Below are positions 9,048-18,027 of a DNA stretch of 46,274 nucleotides, one piece after another. The notes beneath the pieces were generated by a model. The model was not told the origin of the DNA. It ran no database searches and worked only from the letters and a program-made list of their open reading frames with translations. Position 1 is the stretch's first letter; every line of letters begins with the position of its first letter. The position numbers and the translations under genes are program-made. The DNA comes from a virus, in IMG/VR virus record IMGVR_UViG_3300020420_000026, positions 1 to 46,274 of that record; one strand, 5' to 3'.

Positions 9048-11468
9048 TTAAATGTTCAACTTTAGCATCGCATTGATTGCCGCAGTTGACAGTGTGTTTG
9101 GATGTAAGAAGGGTGCTTCTTTCAACTCTGGCACAGCTTCCAATAACTTATCATTGTCTTCTTTTGACAGAGTTGTTTTTTGTTTATGTGGTATATTAAC
9201 ACCGCCTATAAACTGTTGACGCTGTATGTTTGTTTCTAGCTGTCGTATAAACATCTCAGCATTTAGTCCGCTAACGCTAGGTTTAGTTGTTACCATCCAC
9301 TCTATGTTGTTATCCTTAGTTGCAACATCTAGAGTTTTAGTAGCGTTATTTTTATTAAGAAGTTTGTTTTTATCATCAACGTTGTCCAGTTCTTTACGTT
9401 CTGGTAACTCTTCTATTTTTTCTTCTTTCTTATCTACTTTAGCTATTCTTGCTTTAAATATTTCTTCTGGTGTAAGATACTCACCATCAGCATTTTTTAT
9501 AAAATTAAACCGCATGTAGTATGATGGATAGCGAGTTTTACCACCACTTCTATCATATTCACGTGCTATAGCTAAATGTGGTGCTTCGCCTGCCCACTCT
9601 TCAGAACTATATATTAGACTTGGATCTTTACCAATAGCATCTAGTGTAGCTGCTAGATCTTTTGTAGCTTGTGTATTGATTGGTAGTATTTCTTCTTTAT
9701 CAAATGTACCATCTTTTACAAGTGCTTTTGCTTCTTTTATAGCATTTGTCATAGCAGTCTTTCTAGACTGGCCACCTACAACAAGCTCTTTAAATCTTTC
9801 AGTAATATATTCTTTTGCATTGTTTCGTGTAACAATGTATTTATCAGTCTTAGCTTTATCTAGATCTCTAAGTTGTTTAGCTTCTTTTACAATAGCAATC
9901 ACTCTTTCATCCATGTTCTCAGCTTCGTCTTCTGTAAATGCACCTAGTTCTGGTGTGTTTACATACTTAGACTGTTCCTCACGTATGTCAGGATCTGCTA
10001 TTTTATTTATCATACTTTCAGTTATAGGAAGATTGTTACGTCTTCTACTTCTGATTTCAACGACGATAGCTTCATCAGCAAACTCTCTAGAAGTTATAAA
10101 GTTTTTCATAAACTCAGGTAGAGCTTCATCATCAGTAATGTTAAATCGCTTTCTAAAATCAAGAATATACGTATCAACCTCATCTGCTATCTGTCTTGGG
10201 TCTGTCATCTTAGCAATCTTAGCTTCAAACTCAACGTGGTTTGTTTCTTCCCACTTACCCATTTCTAGTTTGGTTGTTTCGTTCTCTCTTTCTATAGCTT
10301 CTTCATCATACTTGTTTGCAGCAGCTGTTAACCTTGCATGTAGTCTTTGTGCTCCTTTTGGTGCTCGTTCATCATCCATTCTCATTGCCCCACCGGGAAA
10401 CTCAAACACTTGATCTAACAAAATACGTACATCACCAGCGTCTACACCACTACCAACATCATCTAACATTGGCTCAACTATATCACCAAACCCATCAAAA
10501 GCTAATTGGCTAGCCGATGAAGCATCTAAGCCTCTTGCTTCTAGTTGAGCTTTTTTGCTAGTAATCCAACCTTCATTACCTAAGACATCATTAGCTAAAG
10601 TAGCCTTGTTCTGAAACATAGAGCTAACTTCATCATTGTCTCTGATAGCTTGAGCTTGATCTAGTAAAGCTTGCCTACCTTCTTTCCATTCGTTATATAG
10701 CTTTTGTCTCTGTTTATAGACTTCTGGTGCTACATATTTTAAAATTTCTCCATCTGTAGCATCTCTTAAACCTTGAGCACGTCTTGCACGAATCTGATTT
10801 TGAAAGATTACACCAGTATAAAAATCAAAAAGTTCGTTAAACTCATCTGTAGTAGCAGCATCTTTTAATACTCTGTTGTCAATAGCTGCAAATCCATCAT
10901 ATTTAGTTGCACTTTGAAAATAACTACCAAGATTTTTGTCAAACTCTTTAAGATTATTTCGAGAGTTTAGACCATCCTGATATGTAAAACTACCTTGACC
11001 AAAGATAGCACTAGCATCACCAGCTATTTCTCTTTCTTCTCTAGTCTTTGTAGGGTCTTTTGCATCTTTGTCAGCGTTTTCTTTAAACTCTTGTTCTTCT
11101 TTTCTTGTTTGTTTTTCGGCTGCTTCTATTTCATTTTGTTCTATCAAAAGGTCATCGTCTAAATCAGACTTTGCACCTTTATATCTTGTAAGAGTTCCTT
11201 TGTATCTATTTCTATCATCGTTAGCGTCCCGTACTTGTTGTACTATTGGCCCAACTGATTGAGCAAACTCAGCAATCTCGCCTAAAAGATTAAGTGGTCT
11301 TTCAGCTCTTTGTTTTTCGAGTTCTGCCATTTGGTTGAAGAACTCTTCTGTATCTGAAATCTGAGCATTTTGCTCCTTTATCATTGCCTCTGATAAGTCA
11401 GCTCCAGTTGCAAGATAGTTAGTGGAACCCATAGCATATGGATCCCGTTGTCTAAATGATGATGACAT
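9048..11468 (-). CDS. internal virion protein, T7 gp15-like
   Basis: 806 residues (T7 gp15: 747), lying between gp14-like and gp16-like genes. It is strongly charged and predicted helical, with Glu/Lys-rich stretches at about 85-165 and 660-715 (KARIAKVDKKEEKIEELPER). It begins at ATG 11468, overlapping the last base of the gp14-like stop. Expected role: inner core ring and periplasmic tunnel during DNA ejection. I see no enzymatic motif. Confidence 0.82.
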   Translation of the reverse strand: MSSSFRQRDPYAMGSTNYLATGADLSEAMIKEQNAQISDTEEFFNQMAELEKQRAERPLNLLGEIAEFAQSVGPIVQQVRDANDDRNRYKGTLTRYKGAKSDLDDDLLIEQNEIEAAEKQTRKEEQEFKENADKDAKDPTKTREEREIAGDASAIFGQGSFTYQDGLNSRNNLKEFDKNLGSYFQSATKYDGFAAIDNRVLKDAATTDEFNELFDFYTGVIFQNQIRARRAQGLRDATDGEILKYVAPEVYKQRQKLYNEWKEGRQALLDQAQAIRDNDEVSSMFQNKATLANDVLGNEGWITSKKAQLEARGLDASSASQLAFDGFGDIVEPMLDDVGSGVDAGDVRILLDQVFEFPGGAMRMDDERAPKGAQRLHARLTAAANKYDEEAIERENETTKLEMGKWEETNHVEFEAKIAKMTDPRQIADEVDTYILDFRKRFNITDDEALPEFMKNFITSREFADEAIVVEIRSRRRNNLPITESMINKIADPDIREEQSKYVNTPELGAFTEDEAENMDERVIAIVKEAKQLRDLDKAKTDKYIVTRNNAKEYITERFKELVVGGQSRKTAMTNAIKEAKALVKDGTFDKEEILPINTQATKDLAATLDAIGKDPSLIYSSEEWAGEAPHLAIAREYDRSGGKTRYPSYYMRFNFIKNADGEYLTPEEIFKARIAKVDKKEEKIEELPERKELDNVDDKNKLLNKNNATKTLDVATKDNNIEWMVTTKPSVSGLNAEMFIRQLETNIQRQQFIGGVNIPHKQKTTLSKEDNDKLLEAVPELKEAPFLHPNTLSTAAINAMLKLNI

Positions 11469-12007
11469 TATCCGAAGAATCCTCCATATATACTTGCAAC
11501 AGAGCTAGCAATACTCAAAGCACCACTAAGTCTATCAGTAGGAGGCATCATTACAGGTGCACCGTAAGCAGCTGGTACGCCTAGACTCTCTCGAGCTTTA
11601 GCATTAGCAGCTAAGAATCGACGTTGGTTGACTGTTTGCATCATAGCCAGATCACGACCAAACGCATTATCTACAGCTCTTTGTATTTGTGCTTCTTTTT
11701 GAAGTAATGATTGGTATTGGGCTCGACCATACTTTCTTGATCTACCACCCTCGTTTACTTTTTTAGTTCTAAAATACTTGGCAACAGCGTTCTGTCTTGC
11801 AGCCCTACCTTTACCCTGTATTTGATTAGCTCTACTTCTCGCATCAGCCTGAGATCGACTGTATCCAATGATATTTCTATCTAGAGTTCTTGCGAATGTA
11901 GTTTCTTTGTTGAAAAACTGTAATCTTTTTTGATTAAAATTAGCATCTTTTTCAAGCTTCTTTTGTTTAGCAGCAGCTCTAGCCCCTGCATTAGCGTCTA
12001 CGCACAC
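11468..12007 (-). CDS. internal virion protein, T7 gp14-like
   Basis: About 180 residues, Ala/Arg/Gln-rich and helical, ending in an Ala/Ser/Gly-rich hydrophobic tail (SGALSIASSVASIYGGFFG), as expected for the ejected protein that inserts in the outer membrane. The GTG at 12007 gives an MC-xDA start like related gp14 proteins; a TTG at 12019 would add four residues. The gene overlaps the preceding acetyltransferase-like gene by 17 bases. No good ribosome binding site marks either start. Confidence 0.78.
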   Translation of the reverse strand: MCVDANAGARAAAKQKKLEKDANFNQKRLQFFNKETTFARTLDRNIIGYSRSQADARSRANQIQGKGRAARQNAVAKYFRTKKVNEGGRSRKYGRAQYQSLLQKEAQIQRAVDNAFGRDLAMMQTVNQRRFLAANAKARESLGVPAAYGAPVMMPPTDRLSGALSIASSVASIYGGFFG

Positions 12008-12431
12008 GGCAAAATTCAATAAATGTTACATTGTTTGGCCCATGTTTTAACTTGCGTAAAAACTTGAAGCCTAGAAACTTAAGCAATCTAAGATGTGCCT
12101 TATTTCTACTATCGACTATATTCCAAAGGAGTTGCTCTTCACGGCTATCGACATACCGTTTGGCTTCTCTTGCAAATGTAATCGGATATCGGTGAATCTC
12201 TGGAGTGCAAAGCATCCATATGTCACCTTCTTTTCCTACTCCGGCCATGCCAGCAGTCTTGCCGTCAGGCACTGTAAAATACACGTAGGATCGGTTCTGA
12301 GACATCAGAAATGGTAGGAGGGTAGGATCTATCCCATGCCCTTCTTCAACCTCTCTGAGGTCATCTGGACGGAGATTAGAGGCCACTTCTGTAGCAGCCT
12401 CCAAAGTAATTGGGTGTATATAATTAGACAC
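11991..12431 (-). CDS. GNAT-like / T7 gp13-like internal protein
   Basis: About 146 residues from GTG 12431, giving a start MSNYIHPITLEAATEVASNLRP; an ATG at 12476 would add 15 residues but overlap the tail gene by 53 bases. The pattern (IT..A..A..LR..D..E near the N-terminus, central TVPDGKTAGMAGVG, then NKAHLRLLKFLGF) is that of GNAT acetyltransferase folds, a form common at the gene 13 position in marine T7-like phages. Position after tubular protein B and before gp14 supports a virion-assembly role. Catalytic activity is unproven. Confidence 0.75.
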   Translation of the reverse strand: MSNYIHPITLEAATEVASNLRPDDLREVEEGHGIDPTLLPFLMSQNRSYVYFTVPDGKTAGMAGVGKEGDIWMLCTPEIHRYPITFAREAKRYVDSREEQLLWNIVDSRNKAHLRLLKFLGFKFLRKLKHGPNNVTFIEFCRVRRR

Positions 12432-15210
12432 GTTGATAAAATCTGGGTGAATAGTCACCTTCCCAAGATAACGCATGTAGCGTGGCTGGGGCTGGGTGAG
12501 ATGATCGTAGAATTACATCTACGTTTGTGTTTTTTTCGTAGACTGGGACAGTCTTGATAAACTCTTCGAGATATGGTGCATCAGAGACTTTATACTCGTC
12601 GAGCTGTGTTGACTCATAGACTTCTGTGTAGTCAGTTTTGCCAACTCGTTGAAGTGTTGTTTCATAAAGTCCTATTTTACCAAAATGTAATTTAATTCTA
12701 TGTACCACTAACGAAGAGTTTACATCAGCTTCAGTCTTTTCGCCTGCCATTTTCAGAGGATAAAATGTAGGAAACTGAACTTCGTAAGGGTATATGTAAC
12801 CTATAGTAAGTGTAGCACTAGACCAGTTACCGGGTAAGGTAAAGTTTGTGCCACTGACTGTAGGTTTTGCATATCTACCAACTCGTACTGAGTTAGTATT
12901 TGTATCAATCACAACTAAATCGTGATTAGGTGTGGTGACTGTATTCAGCCAACCCACACTACTGAAGGTTGTGGTATTTGTAGTTGCGTTAAAGCTGCCA
13001 CCGCTAACAGTAGTATGATTATCCACATGAAGTAAGAAGTCGACATTGTCTTGTACTATACTAGGGTCTTCTGTTGTTTGTACTAATCTTATCTTTTGCA
13101 AATAGTAATCTGCATCTAGATAGTAGTATTCGTCATCTATAATAAAATGATATAGTATTGGCCTATTTAGCTTCCATTTGAACCATGCAGCTTGCTGCCT
13201 TTTGTCACCAATATTTAGATACTTGTAGCCATATACTAAACTATCTGTAGCACTTGACTTAGCAAATAGAATAATACTGTTTTCTCTTGAGTTAGTGAGT
13301 AAGTCTATATCTTTTGTTAGCATTGTTGGCACAATCTTACTGACCTCTACAACACTCGGTTGACCTTCTCTACTTATGTTTGCCATCTCATTGAATCGAC
13401 TAAACTTACCAGAGTTATCCACATAACCTATGGTAGTGCCTAATGAGATAGGTGCAATATCTTTATTATAATTAAATGTAGATATACTACGTAATTTAGC
13501 AGTATCAGGATTTAGGACTGTATCATCTGATGCAAGTAAGAATTGTTGGTTTGTGCTAAATACTACCAAACCAGCATTGATTGCTATACCATCAAACAGT
13601 TCTGATGGGAATGTAGATGCAGATGATATATCAATAGGATCAGATGCTGATACAGTTAGTGCTGACTCAGCAAAAAAGTCTGGTTCAGCAATCGAACCGG
13701 GTCTAGATGTTATAACGTTTGACCCTGATAGAAAAGCTAATCTATTACGAAAGAATAACACTTTGTTTATTCGTTGACCTACAAACGAAGGTAAAGGGTT
13801 TGTACGTTCGTCTCCTATTAATCTATCAGAATAAGTAAACTGTCTGATTGTAAAGGTAGCTATTTCGCTAGACGTGCCTTTGTTAGCTAGTGCTGTTCTT
13901 TGAATAACCAAAGGCATATTAGTAAGAGTCTTTGGTATACCGGGTTTAGCACACTCAGACCAAGAGCCAGATCCGTCTCTGTCATTCTCACCATCAAAAC
14001 GTACATAGTAGTCATCCTCTTCTGACATACGAGAGTTTGATACTTTAACTATATAACCATGCTTACATTGATTAGGTAATCTTGTTACATCGTTTACAGA
14101 ACTTTGCATAACTCTCATCAAGTCATCTTCTACTACCTCTATATTAAATGCACTAGAGCTAGATAGATACATTCCTGTGCCTATAATTGTACCAGTAATA
14201 CCTGTTGGTAGTTCTGCTAATATACCACCAAGAACTGTGTCAGCAGTAACAGCTGTATCAGCATCAAAAGGTGTGGGCTCTGGTCTAATAAGTTTGAGGT
14301 TAGCTTTTACTGCTGTGCTTTCGTGATCTTCTACCCTGATAGTATAGTTAAAACCTTCCATAGTTACAGTAGTTGTATCACCTGTAACCCAGCCTTCTCC
14401 ACCATGTAGTAGAACTATATCTGGCTGATAGCTACATCTGTAGTTATTACCACCCGGCCCATTAGAGTTAGCACTGTAGTTAGGACTAACACCTTGTTGA
14501 CCTAAAGTTGTAAGTCTAAATATAAGATTGGTTTTACTACCAGAGTCAACACTAAATACCTCAGTACCAATACCGGGACAATGCCCTGTACCATCACTTT
14601 CATCAAGTGTATGACTCTGTATTTTTATACGTGTAGCACGATTAAGTGTCGTTGTAGTAGAGTTGTTATATAAATTTATACCATATTGCCTACCGTTTTC
14701 AGTTCTAGTTAGTTCTAGAAATGCGAAGTGAGCATCTGGTGTAGCATCTGTAGTTCCCGTTGTCCCAACGAGAGTGTTAGCATTATCAACATCACGACTA
14801 CTAACAAAGGTGGTATCATTAATTGTAAGGAACTGGAGGTTTTCTGGGTCATTAGTTGCTAGATATGCTTGTAATGTGGACTGTCCGCCTGTGCCATACA
14901 CAATGGTTTGTGCTGCACCGGGGTTATCTCCGTCAGCTTTCCATACTCTAAGCTGACCGTCTGAGGCTATCTGGCCTATGTAAGAGCCTTCGTCGTCGTC
15001 CCGATAGTAATGAAAGTACGCACCACCACTCTGAACATTAGCTAAAGCATCAGTTCCTATTCTAGCTGCACCCGGCCTTTTAAATAGACCCTTGGTTACA
15101 TCTGGTATTGCGTTAATAGATTCTACTACCTGACCCGGAAATTTTAGATTGTCAGGCTGTTCTGATATGCCTGCTGAATATTGTGGAATGGTTTGTGTTA
15201 CGCCTGCCAT
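12424..15210 (-). CDS. tail tubular protein B (T7 gp12-like nozzle)
   Basis: 928 residues (T7 gp12: 794). The N-terminus MAGVTQTIPQYSAGISEQPD, followed by VVESINAIPDVTKGLFKRPG, is the hallmark of podoviral gp12 (Q..G.S.QP...  ..QV..  N...P....GL..RPG). Later motifs include NRLAFLSGSNVITSRPG and DPIDISSAS. It forms the distal hexameric nozzle of the short tail. It overlaps the 83-residue gene upstream by one base. Confidence 0.92.
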   Translation of the reverse strand: MAGVTQTIPQYSAGISEQPDNLKFPGQVVESINAIPDVTKGLFKRPGAARIGTDALANVQSGGAYFHYYRDDDEGSYIGQIASDGQLRVWKADGDNPGAAQTIVYGTGGQSTLQAYLATNDPENLQFLTINDTTFVSSRDVDNANTLVGTTGTTDATPDAHFAFLELTRTENGRQYGINLYNNSTTTTLNRATRIKIQSHTLDESDGTGHCPGIGTEVFSVDSGSKTNLIFRLTTLGQQGVSPNYSANSNGPGGNNYRCSYQPDIVLLHGGEGWVTGDTTTVTMEGFNYTIRVEDHESTAVKANLKLIRPEPTPFDADTAVTADTVLGGILAELPTGITGTIIGTGMYLSSSSAFNIEVVEDDLMRVMQSSVNDVTRLPNQCKHGYIVKVSNSRMSEEDDYYVRFDGENDRDGSGSWSECAKPGIPKTLTNMPLVIQRTALANKGTSSEIATFTIRQFTYSDRLIGDERTNPLPSFVGQRINKVLFFRNRLAFLSGSNVITSRPGSIAEPDFFAESALTVSASDPIDISSASTFPSELFDGIAINAGLVVFSTNQQFLLASDDTVLNPDTAKLRSISTFNYNKDIAPISLGTTIGYVDNSGKFSRFNEMANISREGQPSVVEVSKIVPTMLTKDIDLLTNSRENSIILFAKSSATDSLVYGYKYLNIGDKRQQAAWFKWKLNRPILYHFIIDDEYYYLDADYYLQKIRLVQTTEDPSIVQDNVDFLLHVDNHTTVSGGSFNATTNTTTFSSVGWLNTVTTPNHDLVVIDTNTNSVRVGRYAKPTVSGTNFTLPGNWSSATLTIGYIYPYEVQFPTFYPLKMAGEKTEADVNSSLVVHRIKLHFGKIGLYETTLQRVGKTDYTEVYESTQLDEYKVSDAPYLEEFIKTVPVYEKNTNVDVILRSSHPAPATLHALSWEGDYSPRFYQRV

Positions 15211-15461
15211 TAACTTATATCCTGTAATTTTTGTACTACTGTTTGTTTTTGTATTGGTGCTATATCATTTAGTCCCTCTGCATTATACCAAGGTGCTGTT
15301 TCCCAATCAAAACCTTCACCAAAAGTATTATCTGCATTTGCAACATACCAATGACAAGCAGCATCAGGAACGTCTACAGCACAGACCTCCCAATCATCAG
15401 ACCATTGTGGAACTTGTACCCACATGACTGCTACCATTAGTAAGTTAATAAGTCCTATCAT
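15210..15461 (-). CDS. small protein with N-terminal signal anchor, between tail tube genes
   Basis: 83 residues. Residues 1-17 are hydrophobic (MIGLINLLMVAVMWVQV), then an acidic, Trp-rich region with two Cys (CAVDVPDAACHW). It is packed between tubular proteins A and B with 1-4 base overlaps, so it is co-translated with tail genes. I do not recognise a family. It may be an exported or membrane-anchored morphogenesis factor. Confidence 0.7.
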   Translation of the reverse strand: MIGLINLLMVAVMWVQVPQWSDDWEVCAVDVPDAACHWYVANADNTFGEGFDWETAPWYNAEGLNDIAPIQKQTVVQKLQDIS

Positions 15462-16069
15462 CGTCTAAGGTTTCTAAATGGTTGATATGTTTGATATGCA
15501 GTGCCTTCTGGGAATCCCATCATGCTGTGATCTCCTTGATTGCACTCATACTCTTGTAGTGCTGCTCTTGCTTGTTGCTCCTGTACTCCTAGTAATTTTA
15601 CCAAACCGGGATTAGCAACGAGTTGTGTAGCTGCAACTCTAGATGCTTTATATATAATAAAGCGTTTGAAAGGGACAGGTAGATCTTCAAACTCATAAAG
15701 TCTAACAATGTCAAGATCTATGTCACCATCAAATTCATCTGTATGATCGGTCTTATCGTACAAAAATCCATTACGACGTACGAGATCGTGGTGTCTACGA
15801 GCTTGATTATCATGCAAGTCCATAGCAACTATGTCATTACTTATTGCAATCTTTTTGTTTATATTAGGTGTAAACTTTACATGATATTCTGTGTTGAAAT
15901 GCCAGCCTTCTGACTGTGTATCAACGTTTGCATCACGTAATAAATTAAATATGAAGGACACCTCTGGGTTGTCAAAGTTAAGAGATGTTAGAGGTGATTG
16001 TCCGATAGCTCCCAGTATAGAGTTCACTGCGGATAGTTCGGTATCGGTGTCAATAGTTGTGGTAGCCAT
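15458..16069 (-). CDS. tail tubular protein A (T7 gp11-like adaptor)
   Basis: 203 residues from ATG 16069 (T7 gp11: 196). The start MATTTIDTDTELSAVNSILG and the following IGQSPLTSL are typical of gp11 proteins (ELSAVN..L..IGE.PV). The open frame extends upstream to 16180 but crosses the terminator and the end of the capsid gene, so the internal ATG is preferred. It forms the ring joining portal and nozzle. Its ATG lies just past the poly-T of the terminator that follows the capsid gene. Confidence 0.92.
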   Translation of the reverse strand: MATTTIDTDTELSAVNSILGAIGQSPLTSLNFDNPEVSFIFNLLRDANVDTQSEGWHFNTEYHVKFTPNINKKIAISNDIVAMDLHDNQARRHHDLVRRNGFLYDKTDHTDEFDGDIDLDIVRLYEFEDLPVPFKRFIIYKASRVAATQLVANPGLVKLLGVQEQQARAALQEYECNQGDHSMMGFPEGTAYQTYQPFRNLRR

Positions 16070-16072
16070 AAG

Positions 16073-16094
16073 AAAAAAGGGAGCCGAAGCCCCC
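16073..16094 (-). terminator. intrinsic terminator after the capsid gene
   Basis: Read on the minus strand: a GGGGGC stem, TTCG loop, GCTCCC stem (one G-T pair), followed at once by TTTTTT. It lies 15 bases after the capsid stop and ends 3 bases before the tail tubular A start codon. T7 has its main terminator T-phi at the same place, after gene 10, where partial readthrough sets the high capsid to tail ratio. Confidence 0.9.
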
Positions 16095-16109
16095 GTATAA
16101 AAATAAAAA

Positions 16110-17300
16110 TTAAGCGTTAGCTGGGTATGTAGTACCAAACGCAGATGGCTTAGTTGTTGTTCCAGCGAACAATTCAACACAAGCGGCTGGGTTTAGGAAG
16201 TCTGCTCCCATAGCTAATCTTCCAAGGATTACGTCACCTTGGTATACAACAGAAACGTCGCCTGAAGTTACCTGAACCTGTGGGCCGATAGCTTCAACAA
16301 CACCAGCAGCTTCTCTCTGGAAGATAAGTCCGCAACTCTGACCGAAATCAGTTGAGTTTCCGTAGTTGTTGTTGATACCAGCAACTGAAGCTCTTGCGTC
16401 TTCTGTAGAAACTTCTACGAAAGAACCTGTGTTACCGGGGTCAGCTACTGCTAGGTCACTACTTGCAGATGCACCAGAAGATGGAGCATACTTTGTACCA
16501 TATCTGCTGAAGAATGGAATGTTCATTGACTTGAAGATCTGGATGCCTGCAATTTCAATGATGCCTTGTCCACTCTGTAGAGCTGTACCTTGTACGTCTC
16601 TATTTACAAGACCGTTAGAACCAATAGCTTGTATAAGTTCGTAGTACTGTCTTGGGTTCAACACAGCAACTCTGCCGTCAGAGCTTACGCCTTTCTCGTC
16701 GAGAGCAGCAGCAGCATCATAGAAAGCTGAGATTAAGTGTGTTGAGTTGTATGCGTCGTCAGCGTCTGAACCAGCTCCAACTTGGATCTGTGTTCCACCG
16801 GGCTCTACAAAGTTTGTCATAGAAACAGGAGAAGCCTGTCTAGCACCCTTTGCAATAGCTCTGAAGATGAGTCTGTCATACTTCTCTGCAAGAGCGTATC
16901 CGATCTTAGCAGAAATTTCACCACGTAAATCGTAGTGTGCTAGTGTCTCGTCTAGCTCATATACAAACGCAGAACTAATTAATAGGTCGTCGATTGTAAT
17001 AGTTTTTTCAGCAACTGGAGGAGCCTTTTGGTCGTTTCCAAGTATGCTTTGGCCGGGTACGTGGTACTCAGCTGTTGTGCGACCAGTGTAGATGAACTGC
17101 ATAGACTTACCTGATGTAAGTGTTCTCTTCTGCACTAAGTCTCTAGCGATTGTGTTTCTCTGGAATCCTTTAAACATCTCTCCTGAGAAGAGTTTAAGAT
17201 AAAGGGCTCTAGGATCGGAACCGCCGTTTAACGCACCTTGTCTTGTAAGCTGCGTTGGGTTTACGTTCGACTGATGGTCGAAACTTCCGGGGTATGCCAT
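16110..17300 (-). CDS. major capsid protein (T7 gp10-like)
   Basis: 396 residues from ATG 17300 (MAYPGSFDHQSN), about the size of cyanopodovirus capsid proteins. Motifs include ALYLKLFSGEMFKGFQRNTI, YTGRTTAEYHVPGQSILG and DRLIFRAIAKGA, typical of T7-like HK97-fold capsid proteins. The frame stays open to 17390 but that extension has no family resemblance. A tail tube gene and an intrinsic terminator follow directly. The translation start is preceded by only a weak ribosome binding site (TTAGAA), odd for what should be the most expressed late gene. Confidence 0.93.
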   Translation of the reverse strand: MAYPGSFDHQSNVNPTQLTRQGALNGGSDPRALYLKLFSGEMFKGFQRNTIARDLVQKRTLTSGKSMQFIYTGRTTAEYHVPGQSILGNDQKAPPVAEKTITIDDLLISSAFVYELDETLAHYDLRGEISAKIGYALAEKYDRLIFRAIAKGARQASPVSMTNFVEPGGTQIQVGAGSDADDAYNSTHLISAFYDAAAALDEKGVSSDGRVAVLNPRQYYELIQAIGSNGLVNRDVQGTALQSGQGIIEIAGIQIFKSMNIPFFSRYGTKYAPSSGASASSDLAVADPGNTGSFVEVSTEDARASVAGINNNYGNSTDFGQSCGLIFQREAAGVVEAIGPQVQVTSGDVSVVYQGDVILGRLAMGADFLNPAACVELFAGTTTKPSAFGTTYPANA

Positions 17301-17374
17301 TTCTAATAAGAATGTATTGTTTGTACGTTCTTCAGATCTGAAAATTTTTTGGCCATGTTTGTGGTCTATCCCAC

Positions 17375-17386
17375 CGTCTAGACGGC
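17375..17386. promoter_or_regulatory. perfect 12-bp palindrome CCGTCTAGACGG
   Basis: CCGTCTAGACGG equals its own reverse complement and lies about 75 bases before the capsid start codon. In RNA it could only form a weak, loop-less stem, so a protein binding or nuclease site is as likely as an RNA structure. No second copy was noticed. Confidence 0.45.
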
Positions 17387-17418
17387 TCAAGGTATCTGCC
17401 TTAGCAGGCTCTCGCCAA

Positions 17419-17459
17419 TAGAGATGGGAGGACTTGAACCTCCCTGTACGGCCTTAACC
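17419..17459 (-). other. 3' tRNA-like fragment (T-arm and variable arm)
   Basis: Minus strand: CGGTTAAGGCCG could be a long variable arm as in Leu/Ser tRNAs; GGAGG-TTCAAGT-CCTCC is a perfect T stem and loop; CATCTCT plus A would be the 3' acceptor strand and discriminator. No matching 5' acceptor (AGAGATG), D-arm or anticodon arm lies upstream, which is the end of an oxygenase gene, so it is a fragment. Some cyanopodoviruses (P-SSP7) carry a 42-base match to a host tRNA-Leu as a presumed attachment site next to an integrase; no integrase is seen here. Confidence 0.5.
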
Positions 17460-17461
17460 GA

Positions 17462-18025
17462 TTACTCTTGTGAACGGACGATTAAATTAAATGAAACAGA
17501 AACCCTATCGTCTTGAGTTTTGTTTGGTTCTACTCCGTGCATTAAATGTGCCGGAAAAATACAGCATAAACCTGTTGTTGGTTTTACTTGCATCTGCATA
17601 TGCTGTGTTAAATCATTATCTTTTCCGTATGCCTCTGCCTCTTCAAAAATTGAGTAGGCATTTGGATGATAGAATACTAGATCACCAGAGTCCTCTGATG
17701 CCTGTAAGTAAACTACACCAGCTAGCACTGCTCCGGGATGAGAATGGTAGACATTGTAGCTATCACGACTATTAACATTTACCCAATAACCTTGTATTTC
17801 AAGTTTAAATTGACATACTTTCTGTATGTTTTCATCAATAATTTTTTGTATCAGATCTTTGATAATAGAATCTTCGTTGGTATTTAAAGATTGTTTTCCA
17901 CCTCTATTTGATCTGGTAGCTCCTTCAGGTCTAGTAAGACAATATTTTAAGAGCTCATCTGAAATACGTATATTATCTATGCAGTGTAAATAGGTGGGGA
18001 ATAGTTTGTGTATTTGATAGGTCAA
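17462..18025 (-). CDS. 2OG-Fe(II) oxygenase-like protein 1
   Basis: 187 residues matching the putative 2OG-Fe(II) oxygenase family common in cyanophages: YWVNVNSRDSYNVYHSHPGA, AGVVYLQ, then GDLVFYHP, LCCIFPAHLMHGV and DDRVSVSFN. Likely metal and cosubstrate residues are H94 and H96, H163 and R174. It lies directly before the capsid leader and after a small basic protein, inside the insert between scaffold and capsid genes. Substrate unknown; hydroxylation of a virion protein is possible from context only. Confidence 0.82.
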   Translation of the reverse strand: MTYQIHKLFPTYLHCIDNIRISDELLKYCLTRPEGATRSNRGGKQSLNTNEDSIIKDLIQKIIDENIQKVCQFKLEIQGYWVNVNSRDSYNVYHSHPGAVLAGVVYLQASEDSGDLVFYHPNAYSIFEEAEAYGKDNDLTQHMQMQVKPTTGLCCIFPAHLMHGVEPNKTQDDRVSVSFNLIVRSQE

Positions 18026-18027
18026 TG

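Larger units (their letters stand above)
17301..17461 (-). promoter_or_regulatory. leader region of the capsid gene
   Basis: This is the only sizeable non-coding gap in the head and tail modules, where a late promoter is expected. On the minus strand it contains GTACAGGGAGG at 17439-17449, resembling the initiation part (TACAGGGG) of the candidate phage promoters at 32455 and 38090, a tRNA-like 3' fragment (17419-17459), a GCCT-GCTA-AGGC mini-hairpin and a perfect 12-base palindrome. A 17-codon ORF starting ATGGCCAAAAAA and ending before the capsid start is also present. The promoter role is inferred from position. Confidence 0.5.

Noticed and set aside
17301-17390. In-frame extension of the capsid ORF to 17390
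   Set aside because: The extra 30 residues have no resemblance to capsid proteins and the frame crosses the palindrome and leader; the typical MAYPGSF start lies at 17300.
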